Positions 1-6,613 of a DNA stretch of 23,878 nucleotides are shown here, piece by piece; within the stretch, counting starts at the first letter, position 1; the number at the start of each line of letters is the position of its first letter. The DNA is from an uncultured Candidatus Saccharibacteria bacterium (GTDB lineage: Bacteria; Patescibacteria; Saccharimonadia; Saccharimonadales; CAMLKC01). The translations under genes were made by a program, and so were the position numbers. Below the pieces are notes generated by a model. That model had not been told where the DNA came from and did not search any database. It saw nothing but the letters and a program-made list of their open reading frames with translations. The stretch is from NCBI GenBank assembly GCA_946480595.1, contig CAMLKC010000011.1, positions 1 through 23,878 on the forward strand, read 5' to 3'.

Positions 1-1054
1 CTAAAGGTTAACAGGGATTAACTAGGTACATCGGTACTGACAAAGTACGCGCGCTCTAACGCCTATATGAATTTGGCGGAGCATCGGCAACGTCACTGTA
101 ACTGCGAAAAAAGGTGCGTGACTCGTATGTGATGAGTCAATGTTTTTTGTGTTTGCAGGGGCGTGTCGTTACCGACTTTCCGTCAAACTTGACGATCAGT
201 TTTTGAATTGTAAATGTGTTTTTTGCGCTTTTTGTTTTTGTAAAAGCTTGTCTTTAGACTAGCATGATATATCGTTTTGGTCAATACGTTAATGCTATAA
301 ATACGATGTGTCAATTACAACTAAGAGGCTTTTTGTCTTATTCTTAGGTGTTAAATCGTAATGATGTATATTTATCTACGTTGTTATAAAAGGTATTATT
401 AAATAGTGAATGGCTTCTTCTGGGGCATTCCTATACCGCACAAGCCCTCCAGACTCCGCATAGTCGCCACATAGTAGCATTTGAACTTTAGCCCGAATAT
501 GGCTTTTATCCGCATGCTATAGATTCTAAACCCGGGCCGCCTGGCAGGCTCGCTTACATTACTTACTAATACGCCTGCAAACAAAAAAGCATAGCATACA
601 GCAAAAAGGCATAGCTAACCTATGGTCAAAAATCCATTCTAATAAATTCGACATGTATTGCCTGAACTGTCCAATTCGACGCGCACAAACTTCTATGTGT
701 CATGCGCTATGTCCTTCAATTAGTCCAAAGAACTTAGTGCCCATGCCACAATAAAGCAGCAGCGCGTGCTACTTACGAATGACAAAGCAACATTACATTA
801 AGTCTACGTATGATCACATCCAGCTCCTGGCACATTCTTGTCAGTCGATATAATAGTCTATTCATTTTTCGATCGGCGGCTGCTACTAAAACAGGTCCTG
901 ACATTGTTTTTGCTTTATGGTTGTAAAAAATATTTTGGACATTTTTTATACACCTGCCCTGCGTAATTTTTGTCCCCTTCCCTGTCATACACAAGGCGGC
1001 TTTATGGTTATCCACACATGTATTTAGCTAATAAACATTTTCTCTAAAATAGTG
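1..1054. other. AT-rich intergenic region, no convincing gene
   Basis: About 1 kb with frequent stops in every frame. The few short open frames (longest about 80 codons, minus strand) lack a ribosome-binding site, family resemblance and coding-like composition, so I leave them out. Small signals seen: a perfect 9-mer DnaA-box match TTATCCACA at 1008-1016; an extended -10-like element TGCTATAAA at 293-301 with a poor -35; and a short inverted repeat CGTCAA/TTGACG at 181-194. None is strong enough to assign a function. An untranslated RNA could hide here. Confidence 0.5.
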
Positions 1055-1083
1055 TTGACACAAGCGGTATGGCATCATATTAT
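1055..1083 (+). promoter_or_regulatory. strong sigma-70-type promoter
   Basis: A perfect -35 box TTGACA (1055-1060), a 17-bp spacer and a -10 box TATTAT (1078-1083). The predicted start is near 1090. The only thing downstream on this strand before a terminator is a stretch of about 100 nt, so the promoter appears dedicated to a small transcript. Confidence 0.7.
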
Positions 1084-1089
1084 AGGGGT

Positions 1090-1187
1090 AGCTCTTGAAT
1101 AAAAAAATTATGCAGGAGCCAAAAATAAACAAAACGCAAAAAACTCCACACTAAACAACCACTACTCGCAGGTGGTTGTTTTATTTT
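1090..1187 (+). ncRNA. putative small transcript (sRNA or tiny-peptide mRNA)
   Basis: The segment is bounded by a consensus promoter and an intrinsic terminator, predicting an RNA of about 98 nt. It matches no RNA family I recognise (not SRP RNA, not 6S RNA). It contains a 14-codon frame, ATG at 1110 to TAA at 1152-1154, reading MQEPKINKTQKTPH, which ends exactly at the base of the terminator stem. An in-frame TTG at 1095 would extend it by five codons. There is no well-placed ribosome-binding site for the ATG. A regulatory RNA is the simpler reading, but a lysine-rich micro-peptide cannot be excluded. Confidence 0.45.
1153..1187 (+). terminator. intrinsic terminator of the small transcript
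   Basis: A 10-bp perfect stem, AAACAACCAC (1153-1162) with GTGGTTGTTT (1172-1181), and a 9-nt loop, followed by a T-rich tract. Confidence 0.75.
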
Positions 1188-1211
1188 GGTGCTTTTATGC
1201 TTTTTTGCCAC

Positions 1212-1236
1212 GAAAAAACCGCCCTAGCGGCGGCTT
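1212..1236 (-). terminator. intrinsic terminator of tmRNA
   Basis: On the minus strand a CCGCC/GGCGG stem with a 5-nt loop is followed by six T (1218-1213). It lies 14 nt downstream of the tmRNA CCA end. Confidence 0.75.
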
Positions 1237-1249
1237 GACGATTCAATTT

Positions 1250-1652
1250 TGGTGGAGCTGCGGGGCACTGCCCCCCGGTCCAAAAGGTAATAAATTATTC
1301 GTCTACAAACATAGTCTGACTTAAACTTTTACGACGTCCCGGGCTAAAAAATCAGACGAAAATGTCCGAATACGTCGTGCAGAAAGATTTCCTTCACCCA
1401 TTCTGCGTGCATGAATGAAGTAAGTGACATAGGTATGACACCACGAGCCAGCATGTCACCTATCGGCTAATGGTGATCGAGCTTATTAGGCTGCGATTGG
1501 CGCAAATGCCAACTTTGGAAGCGCGAAAGCGCTCTTCAGGCTAGCAAATGCAGATGCAAGTTTGTTTGCAATTAAAAATATGCGTTACGCGCAAGTTCGG
1601 TTTGCAGAATAATCTATTAAGGTCCTCTTGTCGAAAGCTAAAATTCAGCCCC
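1250..1652 (-). ncRNA. ssrA: tmRNA (transfer-messenger RNA)
   Basis: Rescues stalled ribosomes by acting first as tRNA-Ala and then as mRNA for a degradation tag. The 5' end GGGGCTG (1652-1646) pairs with the 3' CAGCTCC followed by ACCA (CCA end at 1250), the usual alanine-type acceptor. The conserved 5' TTCGAC segment is present. The likely resume codon is GCA at 1569-1567 and the tag frame ends in tandem stops TAATAA (1488-1483). The tag is 27 residues, starts Ala-Asn-Lys-Leu, contains three Ala-Phe-Ala motifs and ends Pro-Ile-Ala-Ala. That is far longer than the roughly 10-residue tag of E. coli. The T-loop reads GGCAGTG rather than the TTC-R-A type, which is unusual. A terminator follows and an extended -10 promoter precedes it. 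Confidence 0.93.
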
Positions 1653-1669
1653 AAACATGAATACCCGTT

Positions 1670-1678
1670 ATTATAGCA
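1670..1678 (-). promoter_or_regulatory. tmRNA promoter, extended -10
   Basis: Minus-strand TGC followed by TATAAT, 17 nt before the mature tmRNA 5' end. That leaves a short precursor leader of about 10 nt for RNase P to remove. No good -35 box is seen. Confidence 0.65.
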
Positions 1679-1682
1679 TGGT

Positions 1683-1711
1683 TTGCTTGTATTTACCAGT
1701 TATGCTTAACT
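1683..1711 (+). promoter_or_regulatory. comM promoter, near-leaderless
   Basis: -35-like TTGCTT (1683-1688), a 17-bp spacer ending in TGC, and -10-like TTAACT (1706-1711). The predicted start is near 1718, only about 3 nt before the comM ATG. No ribosome-binding site lies upstream of that ATG, which fits a leaderless message. It diverges from the tmRNA promoter. Confidence 0.5.
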
Positions 1712-1720
1712 ACGTACATA

Positions 1721-3235
1721 ATGAGTACGGTGGCTAAGGTATGTACTGTGGCGCCCATTGGTTTTAGCGGGCACATAATCGACGTTGAGAGCGACGCTAC
1801 TAAGGGCCTTCCTTCCCTGCAGATCGTCGGTCTCGGTAACAAAGCCATCGACGAAGCCAAGGAGCGCGTTAAGAGCGCTGTCACGAATTCACTCTTAGAA
1901 TACCCGGCCAGACGCATCACAATCAACCTGGCGCCTGCAGAGCTCCCAAAAGATGGGACACATTACGACCTCCCCATCGCCCTAGCGATCCTTACGGGTA
2001 GTGGGCAGTTACGACAAGAGGAGGTAACAGGAGCTGCATTTGCTGGCGAACTGGCCCTTGATGGCCAGCTTCGCCCTATCAAGGGCGCGATTACTATGGC
2101 AGAAGCAGCCAAGAATGCGGGGTTGAGACAAATTTTCCTGCCAAAAGCCAACGCCCCTCAGGCGAGCTTAGTAAATGGCATTGATGTCATAGGTGTCACT
2201 AGCCTGAAAGAACTCTTTCTCCATCTAAAGCAGGAGGTGAAAGTCACCCCTACGCTCTTTCAACCTATTCAAAACACCACCGATGAGTCATCTACACTCG
2301 ATGACATACACGGCCAGGAGCAAGCAAAAAGAGCACTGGTCATAGCTGCCGCGGGACATCACAACGTCCTTCTCACCGGCCCACCGGGCGCCGGCAAAAC
2401 AATGCTGGCAAAGAGCCTCGCTTCACTTCTCCCTCCCCTGTCTGCCGAAGAGCAGATCGCCGTCACCAAGCTTCACAGCCTCGCTGGCGAAGCTATAGAT
2501 ACCGTCATTACCCGTCGGCCTTTTCGGGCGCCCCACCATACAGCAAGCCGTGCCGCGATCATTGGCGGTGGTAGTCGCCCAAAACCGGGCGAGATAAGCC
2601 TCGCCCATTTAGGTGTGCTTTTTTTGGACGAAATCCCTGAATATCCCAGATCAACGCTTGAAGCTCTGCGTCAACCACTCGAGGACCGTCAGGTATCTGT
2701 AAGCCGTGCGGACAGCCACGCCCTCTACCCTGCCAATTTCATGCTTATCGCGACTATGAACCCTTGCCCTTGCGGGTTTTACGGTGACCCATCGCGCGAG
2801 TGTCGCTGTACGAGTACGCAGCTCCTCAATTATCAGAAGAGGTTGTCGGGACCACTCCTCGACCGTATCGACATGATCGTCAATGTCTCACGTGTCCCAA
2901 ATAGCACCCTGCTTGAACATAATCCGATGAGTAAAAAACAACATACTGATGCGATAAGCGTAATTAATATGGCCGTAGACCGTCAACGTAACAGATATAA
3001 GTCTAGTTCTAAATACAACAGTTCTCTCACTAGTCGAGAAACGAAGACATCGTTAGCACTCTCACCTGCAGTCCGCCAACTTCTCGAAACCGCCACGAAC
3101 AAGCTCAACCTCAGCGCACGGAGTTACTTCAAGGTGCTAAAAGTAGCGCGAACAATCGCCGATTTGGACGGCGCCAACGAGATTTCGACAGGCCATCTCG
3201 GCGAGGCATTGCAATATAGATTCAAAAGCCCTTGA
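1721..3235 (+). CDS. comM: ComM/YifB family AAA+ ATPase (Mg-chelatase-like)
   Basis: A 504-residue YifB/ComM family protein. ComM is a hexameric AAA+ branch-migration helicase that helps incoming single-stranded DNA integrate during natural transformation. Visible features are the N-terminal S5-like domain (about 1-170), Walker A GPPGAGKT at 220-227, Walker B with LFLDE at 300-304, a four-cysteine knuckle with Cys349, 351, 361 and 363, and a C-terminal Mg-chelatase-type helical domain. Length is normal for the family. The ATG at 1721 is kept because homology starts at once (MSTVAKVCTVAPIG) and a promoter lies just upstream, although no ribosome-binding site is seen. It stops with TGA. The infC promoter overlaps its 3' end. 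A role in DNA uptake is inferred from the family and from the pilus genes at the right end of the window. Confidence 0.93.
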   Translation: MSTVAKVCTVAPIGFSGHIIDVESDATKGLPSLQIVGLGNKAIDEAKERVKSAVTNSLLEYPARRITINLAPAELPKDGTHYDLPIALAILTGSGQLRQEEVTGAAFAGELALDGQLRPIKGAITMAEAAKNAGLRQIFLPKANAPQASLVNGIDVIGVTSLKELFLHLKQEVKVTPTLFQPIQNTTDESSTLDDIHGQEQAKRALVIAAAGHHNVLLTGPPGAGKTMLAKSLASLLPPLSAEEQIAVTKLHSLAGEAIDTVITRRPFRAPHHTASRAAIIGGGSRPKPGEISLAHLGVLFLDEIPEYPRSTLEALRQPLEDRQVSVSRADSHALYPANFMLIATMNPCPCGFYGDPSRECRCTSTQLLNYQKRLSGPLLDRIDMIVNVSRVPNSTLLEHNPMSKKQHTDAISVINMAVDRQRNRYKSSSKYNSSLTSRETKTSLALSPAVRQLLETATNKLNLSARSYFKVLKVARTIADLDGANEISTGHLGEALQYRFKSP

Positions 3236-3260
3236 AACACAGCCCCACATCTGATAAAAT
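3232..3260 (+). promoter_or_regulatory. promoter of infC-rpmI-rplT operon
   Basis: TTGAAA (3232-3237), a 17-bp spacer and TAAAAT (3255-3260), overlapping the comM stop codon. The predicted start is near 3267, giving a leader of about 42 nt before infC. Confidence 0.7.
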
Positions 3261-3308
3261 AGCCAACGAGTAACGCTTAAAAATTGCAGACTCGAGAGGA
3301 GATCAGTA

Positions 3309-3815
3309 ATCAATAAATCAATTCGTATCAACGAGGATATCCGGGCACAGGAACTGCGAGTGATCGGTTCGGATGGAACGCAACTTGGCATTATGAGTCG
3401 CGCTGAAGCGCTTAAGACTGCCGAGGAAGCGGGCGTTGACCTTGTTGAGATCTCACCGGAAGCCGCGCCACCTGTTGCTAAGGTTGTCGACTGGGGTAAA
3501 TACCAATACCAGAAGATGAAAGAACAACAGAAGAACCGCAAGAGCAGCAAAGCGAGTGAATTGAAGCAAATGCGCTTCGGTTTAAAGATCGGCTCTGGCG
3601 ATCTTGACATCAAGCTTCGCAAGATCCGGGGATTTCTCGCCGCTGGCCACAAGGTACGAATTCAAATTTTCTACCGTGGACGCGAAATGGCTCATAAAGA
3701 GCTAGGCTACGAAATGATTGATAAGATTACTGCCCTTTTAGAAGACGACGCAGTCGTAGAGCAGAAGCCTCAGATGGCTGGTCGCAATCTGAGCATAATA
3801 GTAAGGAGTAAATAA
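3309..3815 (+). CDS. infC: translation initiation factor IF-3, AUC start
   Basis: IF-3 binds the 30S subunit, prevents premature 50S joining and discriminates against non-AUG starts. The 168-residue product has the N-terminal domain (RINEDIRAQELRVIG, near residue 6), the basic linker rich in Lys and Gln (about 72-90) and the C-terminal domain with RIQIFYRGREMAH. The first ordinary start in frame is GTG at 3360, but that would remove the conserved RINEDIRAQEL segment. An AGAGGAG ribosome-binding site (3295-3301) sits 7 nt upstream of an in-frame ATC at 3309, just where family alignments would begin. Rare AUU/AUC/AUA starts are the known basis of IF-3 autoregulation. The stop overlaps the rpmI ATG by one base. 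Confidence 0.93.
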   Translation: MNKSIRINEDIRAQELRVIGSDGTQLGIMSRAEALKTAEEAGVDLVEISPEAAPPVAKVVDWGKYQYQKMKEQQKNRKSSKASELKQMRFGLKIGSGDLDIKLRKIRGFLAAGHKVRIQIFYRGREMAHKELGYEMIDKITALLEDDAVVEQKPQMAGRNLSIIVRSK

Positions 3816-4009
3816 TGCCAAAGTTAAAGACCCACAAAGGTACTGCCAAGCGCATCAAGCTGACAAGTACCGGTAAGCTGACCCGCCGACGCGCATTTGG
3901 TGCCCACTTGCTTTCCAAGAAGAGCAAGAGCCGCAAACGCGCAATCAACACCACCGCAACCGTTACTGGTTCGATGGCTAAAAATGTTAAACGAGCCTTA
4001 GGAGTATAG
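3815..4009 (+). CDS. rpmI: 50S ribosomal protein bL35
   Basis: A 64-residue, very basic protein with the bL35 signature [20 protein letters not shown] and the C-terminal segment ending KRALGV. It is part of the large ribosomal subunit. AAGGAG at 3803-3808 lies 6 nt upstream of the ATG, inside the end of infC. It sits in the conserved order infC-rpmI-rplT, with 1 nt separating it from rplT. Length is typical. Confidence 0.97.
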   Translation: MPKLKTHKGTAKRIKLTSTGKLTRRRAFGAHLLSKKSKSRKRAINTTATVTGSMAKNVKRALGV

Positions 4010-4010
4010 T

Positions 4011-4355
4011 ATGCGAGTAAAACGAGGTGTCACCGCACGCGCAAAGCACAAAAAAATCTTAAAATTAGCCAAAGGCATGCAGCACAACCGCACGCGTTCA
4101 TTCCGTCTTGCTAAGCAAGCCGTCATTCGTGCATTGCAGTACGCCTACCGCGACCGCCGCAACCGCAAGCGTGATCTCCGTGGTCTATGGATCACCCGCA
4201 TCAACGCTGCAGCACGCGAAAACGGTACAACATACGGTAAACTGATTGCCGGCCTCAAGGCTGCCAACATCGAATTGGACCGCAAGGTTCTCGCTGAGAT
4301 CGCCGTTAACGAACCAAAAGCATTCGCTGAAGTCGTAAAAAGCGCCAAAGCTTAA
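4011..4355 (+). CDS. rplT: 50S ribosomal protein bL20
   Basis: A 114-residue bL20, an early assembly protein that binds 23S rRNA. It has the basic N-terminal arm ([20 protein letters not shown]) and the conserved segment [20 protein letters not shown]. Length matches the family. The ribosome-binding site GGAG lies at the end of rpmI. In other bacteria bL20 represses this operon through a leader structure; I see no clear equivalent here. A bidirectional terminator follows. Confidence 0.97.
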   Translation: MRVKRGVTARAKHKKILKLAKGMQHNRTRSFRLAKQAVIRALQYAYRDRRNRKRDLRGLWITRINAAARENGTTYGKLIAGLKAANIELDRKVLAEIAVNEPKAFAEVVKSAKA

Positions 4356-4373
4356 TCTTGTACACTCCTTACC

Positions 4374-4403
4374 AAAAATACCGCTCATCGAGCGGTATTT
4401 TTG
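4374..4403. terminator. shared bidirectional terminator (rplT / rnpB)
   Basis: A stem of ACCGCTC with its complement (4379-4398) is flanked by five A on the left and five T on the right. It can stop the plus-strand ribosomal operon and the minus-strand RNase P RNA, which ends at 4407. Confidence 0.85.
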
Positions 4404-4406
4404 ATT

Positions 4407-4745
4407 GACAGTCTATCGGTAAGCCGGGTTCTGTCGTGGACGATCATCTATCTAGTCTGGTAGTTGCCTACCAGATCAAGCGGGTAGCGACCTACGGACG
4501 GACCATCCTTTATGTAGATCTCCTTGCAGCTGACAGGGTTTACCTCCTCCGCACGTCACCGTGCGTCGCTGTGGGCTCTTACCCCACTCCTTTCACCCTT
4601 ACCCTTTGGTTACCCGCAGGGCGGTTTCGTTTCTGTGGCACTTTCCCTAGGGTTTCCCCCGGTCGCCGTTAGCGACTGTCATGTCCTACGCTGCCCGGAC
4701 TTTCCTCTTAGGCCCTAAGCCCAAGCGATCGTCTAATAAACTGTC
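4407..4745 (-). ncRNA. rnpB: RNase P RNA
   Basis: The catalytic RNA that matures tRNA 5' ends. On the minus strand it has the hallmark GAGGAAAGTCCGGGC near the 5' end, the core segments CAGAAACGAAACC and AGAGCCCAC, GGTAAACC (the CCA-binding L15 region), and ACAGAACCCGGCTTA near the 3' end. The ends form a 10-bp P1 helix, GACAGTTTAT with ATAGACTGTC, which sets the limits at 4745 and 4407. At about 339 nt it is slightly shorter than E. coli M1 RNA (377 nt). Confidence 0.95.
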
Positions 4746-4751
4746 CCCCGT

Positions 4752-4781
4752 ATTATACCTCATTTTGGGCATGCGCGTTAA
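4752..4781 (-). promoter_or_regulatory. rnpB promoter inside the end of the upstream gene
   Basis: Minus-strand TATAAT (4757-4752) lies 6-7 nt before the 5' end of RNase P RNA. A weak -35 TTAACG (4781-4776) is 18 bp away. It overlaps the final codons of the Nudix-RNase HI gene. Confidence 0.65.
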
Positions 4782-5631
4782 GTATCTTATTAACCATACC
4801 ATCGGCAAGTTGGTTAAACTCTCGTTTTACATGTGTAAACGTTACCTTGTCGAATTGCTTCACCAGTTCATGAATCCGTTCATTTATTGGCCACAACTCG
4901 CGGCTTTTTATCTGATAAAGGCCGTTCATCTGGTTAACGACAAGGAGGCTATCGATCCTAAAATCAACCACTCTTGCTCCCATGCTGTGCGCCTTTTCCA
5001 AACCTAGCCGCACCCCATGATATTCGGCAATATTGTTGGTAGTAATACCGAGATACATTCCACCCTCGTGAATGACGTGCTCGCGATCATCCATCACCAC
5101 AAAGCCAGCCGCTGAGGGACCGGGATTCCCTCTCGAGCCCCCATCGGAATATATGATGAGGCGAGATGATTTCGTTGCGTTCGTTACATCATTACCGATT
5201 AGTTCTTCTTTTTGGGCAGATTGTATTTGTTGTTGTGATATACCCAACAAAAGCTTTGCCGATTCTGTTAAATTTTCTTGATGTATGTTTGACAACTTTT
5301 CCCAGAGGTAGTGATCATAATTTTGGCTTAATGTAATTTTAGCATCATCTCTTACGAGGCTTACAAGGTACAAAATAAAAACGTACTGCGTATCACGATC
5401 ATCATGATCAATATACGACAATACGTCAAATAGCTGAGTTGTTCGGATGATAAGCCCTGCCTCATCGTGCAGGTAACGCCCCATCGCATCCTCGGGCTGC
5501 TCTCCATATTCGAGCTTGCCGCCAGGCAGTTCGTATTTGCCAAGAATTGATTCACGACCATTAGCGCGTCGCAAAAGTAAGGTCTTTCCATCTCGATGAA
5601 TAATAGCTCGAACGGCAATACGCTGGTTCAT
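4753..5631 (-). CDS. Nudix-like domain fused to RNase HI
   Basis: A 292-residue two-domain protein. Residues 1 to about 135 resemble a Nudix hydrolase, but the Nudix box is degenerate. Gly38 to Glu44 fit GX5E, while the REUXEE part reads Arg52-Tyr53-Leu-His-Asp56-Glu57, replacing two of the usual acidic residues. Residues about 156-285 are RNase HI, with the catalytic acids apparently present: Asp163 (YSDGGSRGNPGP), Glu203 (NNIAEY), Asp227 (FRIDS) and Asp277 (LADGMVN). RNase HI removes RNA from RNA-DNA hybrids. AGGAG precedes the ATG. The gene lies 53 nt downstream of tRNA-Pro and may be co-transcribed with it. I am sure of the RNase H half and of a Nudix fold, less so of Nudix activity. Confidence 0.87.
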   Translation of the reverse strand: MNQRIAVRAIIHRDGKTLLLRRANGRESILGKYELPGGKLEYGEQPEDAMGRYLHDEAGLIIRTTQLFDVLSYIDHDDRDTQYVFILYLVSLVRDDAKITLSQNYDHYLWEKLSNIHQENLTESAKLLLGISQQQIQSAQKEELIGNDVTNATKSSRLIIYSDGGSRGNPGPSAAGFVVMDDREHVIHEGGMYLGITTNNIAEYHGVRLGLEKAHSMGARVVDFRIDSLLVVNQMNGLYQIKSRELWPINERIHELVKQFDKVTFTHVKREFNQLADGMVNKILNAHAQNEV

Positions 5632-5684
5632 AACTCTCCTGATTTTTTATTTTTTGATGAAGCCGTACAGCAACCTCATCTCTA

Positions 5685-5760
5685 TGGTCGGGGTGACAAG
5701 ACTTGAACTTGCGACCTCACGGCCCCCAGCCGTGCGCGCTACCAACTGCGCCACACCCCG
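5685..5760 (-). tRNA. tRNA-Pro (GGG)
   Basis: A full cloverleaf on the minus strand: acceptor CGGGGTG with CACCCCG, discriminator A and an encoded CCA (5687-5685). The anticodon stem CACGG/CCGTG encloses CTGGGGG, giving anticodon GGG, which reads CCC and CCU. A 5' C at position 1 is typical of proline tRNA. Just upstream is an unusual structured leader. Confidence 0.95.
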
Positions 5761-5771
5761 TTATACCTAAA

Positions 5772-5916
5772 GCCCCAGAATCAGCCTTCGGCGGTTTGAT
5801 ATTCCCTCGCATGTGCAAAGGTGGGTGCTCGCAGTCTATCTCCACAGAGACAAACCATTAGAGCTCCCTATCAAATGATATTAGGAAAATCATATGCGCC
5901 TAAGCGATCCTGGGAC
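5772..5916 (-). ncRNA. structured RNA upstream of tRNA-Pro, unknown family
   Basis: The predicted transcription start G5916 begins an 11-bp helix, GTCCCAGGATC (5916-5906) with GATTCTGGGGC (5782-5772), including G-U pairs. Further helices inside: GCTT/AGGC and GGCG/CGCC continuing the closing stem; a small AUGAU/AUCAU hairpin; TTTGATA with TATCAAA; then two hairpins, one based on GGGAGCTC/GAGCACCC topped by a 9-bp GTTTGTCTC/GAGATAGAC stem, and one CCTTTGC/GCGAGGG. This multi-branched fold ends 11 nt before mature tRNA-Pro. I recognise no known riboswitch, 6S, SRP or 5S motif. RNase P cleavage of the tRNA would release it as a free RNA of about 150 nt. Confidence 0.55.
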
Positions 5917-5922
5917 TCTTTT

Positions 5923-5931
5923 ATTATAGCA
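5923..5931 (-). promoter_or_regulatory. promoter of the leader RNA / tRNA-Pro, extended -10
   Basis: Minus-strand TGC then TATAAT (5928-5923), 7 nt before G5916. It sits just after the peptidase stop codon, with no clear -35 box. Confidence 0.65.
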
Positions 5932-5939
5932 TTTACCGT

Positions 5940-6575
5940 TTAAGAGATGCCGAATATGCGGCCAAATATACCGACAAAAAAGTCGATTGCGACTATCATA
6001 AACCGTCCAATGACCGAACTGGCAAGCATGACTATAAGAAAAATAACGATGATACCATAGCGTTCGATTACCTCCATGCCCCGTCGGGCAAATTCAGGCG
6101 CCAGCGCATACAAAACGCGCGATCCATCCAGGGGCGGAATAGGAATCATATTAAAAACAAAGAAGCCAAGATTGACCATCACCCCTGTCGTAAGTACCAG
6201 CGCCATAAAGCCCGACGTTGGCGTCCCCAACAGCGCATAAATACCGAAAAGCACAAAAGCTATGACGAGGTTTGTAAGAGGGCCCGCAATTGCTACCAAG
6301 GCCGCGCCCCATTCATCGTACTTTACCCTGTTCGGGTTAAATGGGACTGGCTTTGCGCCACCAAATACGGGTGCACCGACCAATGCAAGAAAAAGCGGCA
6401 GGAGCAACGTTAAAAAAGGATCGATATGCTTTACAGGGTTAAGAGTTAGGCGACCTTCGAGCTTTGCTGTGTCGTCGCCCAAAAAGTACGCCATAAAGCC
6501 GTGCATCGCCTCGTGCAGCGTCATGGAGACCAAAATGACCCCAAGTACGATAAGAATATAACCAATGTCCACCAT
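5940..6575 (-). CDS. M50 / site-2-protease-like membrane metallopeptidase
   Basis: A 211-residue integral membrane zinc peptidase of the rhomboid-free, site-2 type that cuts substrates within the membrane. The zinc motif HEAMH (His21, Glu22, His25) lies in the first membrane segment. The third ligand region NMIPIPPLDG carries Asp150. GGAKPVPFN (72-80) is typical of the SREBP-type M50B subgroup. Four to five hydrophobic segments are visible and no PDZ domain. Its substrate is unknown; anti-sigma factors and signal peptides are common ones in the family. A TATACT box (6589-6584) lies 8 nt before the ATG, suggesting a very short leader, although AGAGGG just upstream could serve as a ribosome-binding site on a longer transcript. 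Confidence 0.88.
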   Translation of the reverse strand: MVDIGYILIVLGVILVSMTLHEAMHGFMAYFLGDDTAKLEGRLTLNPVKHIDPFLTLLLPLFLALVGAPVFGGAKPVPFNPNRVKYDEWGAALVAIAGPLTNLVIAFVLFGIYALLGTPTSGFMALVLTTGVMVNLGFFVFNMIPIPPLDGSRVLYALAPEFARRGMEVIERYGIIVIFLIVMLASSVIGRFMIVAIDFFVGIFGRIFGIS

Positions 6576-6583
6576 TACCCTCT

Positions 6584-6589
6584 AGTATA
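6584..6589 (-). promoter_or_regulatory. possible -10 element for the M50 peptidase
   Basis: TATACT on the minus strand predicts a start at about 6577, 2 nt before the ATG. No -35 box is visible. Confidence 0.35.
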
Positions 6590-6613
6590 CAAGAGAAGAG
6601 GTGTTTTTAGCTA

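Noticed and set aside
399..1015. Two open frames of 61 and 80 codons on the minus strand
   Set aside because: No ribosome-binding site or promoter, no recognisable motif, unusual composition rich in Cys, Met and Arg; they look like chance frames.
1008..1016. Perfect DnaA box as a sign of the replication origin
   Set aside because: Only a single perfect box, no cluster, no dnaA, dnaN or rpmH nearby. Not enough for an origin.
3360..3815. infC starting at GTG 3360
   Set aside because: It would lose the conserved RINEDIRAQEL segment and has no ribosome-binding site, whereas ATC 3309 has a well-placed one.
4436..5007. Plus-strand frames of 64-108 codons over the RNase P RNA and the end of the RNase HI gene
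   Set aside because: They are antisense shadows of rnpB and of the Nudix-RNase HI gene.
5761..5916. Leader of tRNA-Pro as 6S RNA, SRP RNA or 5S rRNA
   Set aside because: It lacks the SRP GGAAGCAGC loop and the 5S CCGAACUCGGAAG-type motif, and it is branched rather than the rod with a central bubble expected for 6S.
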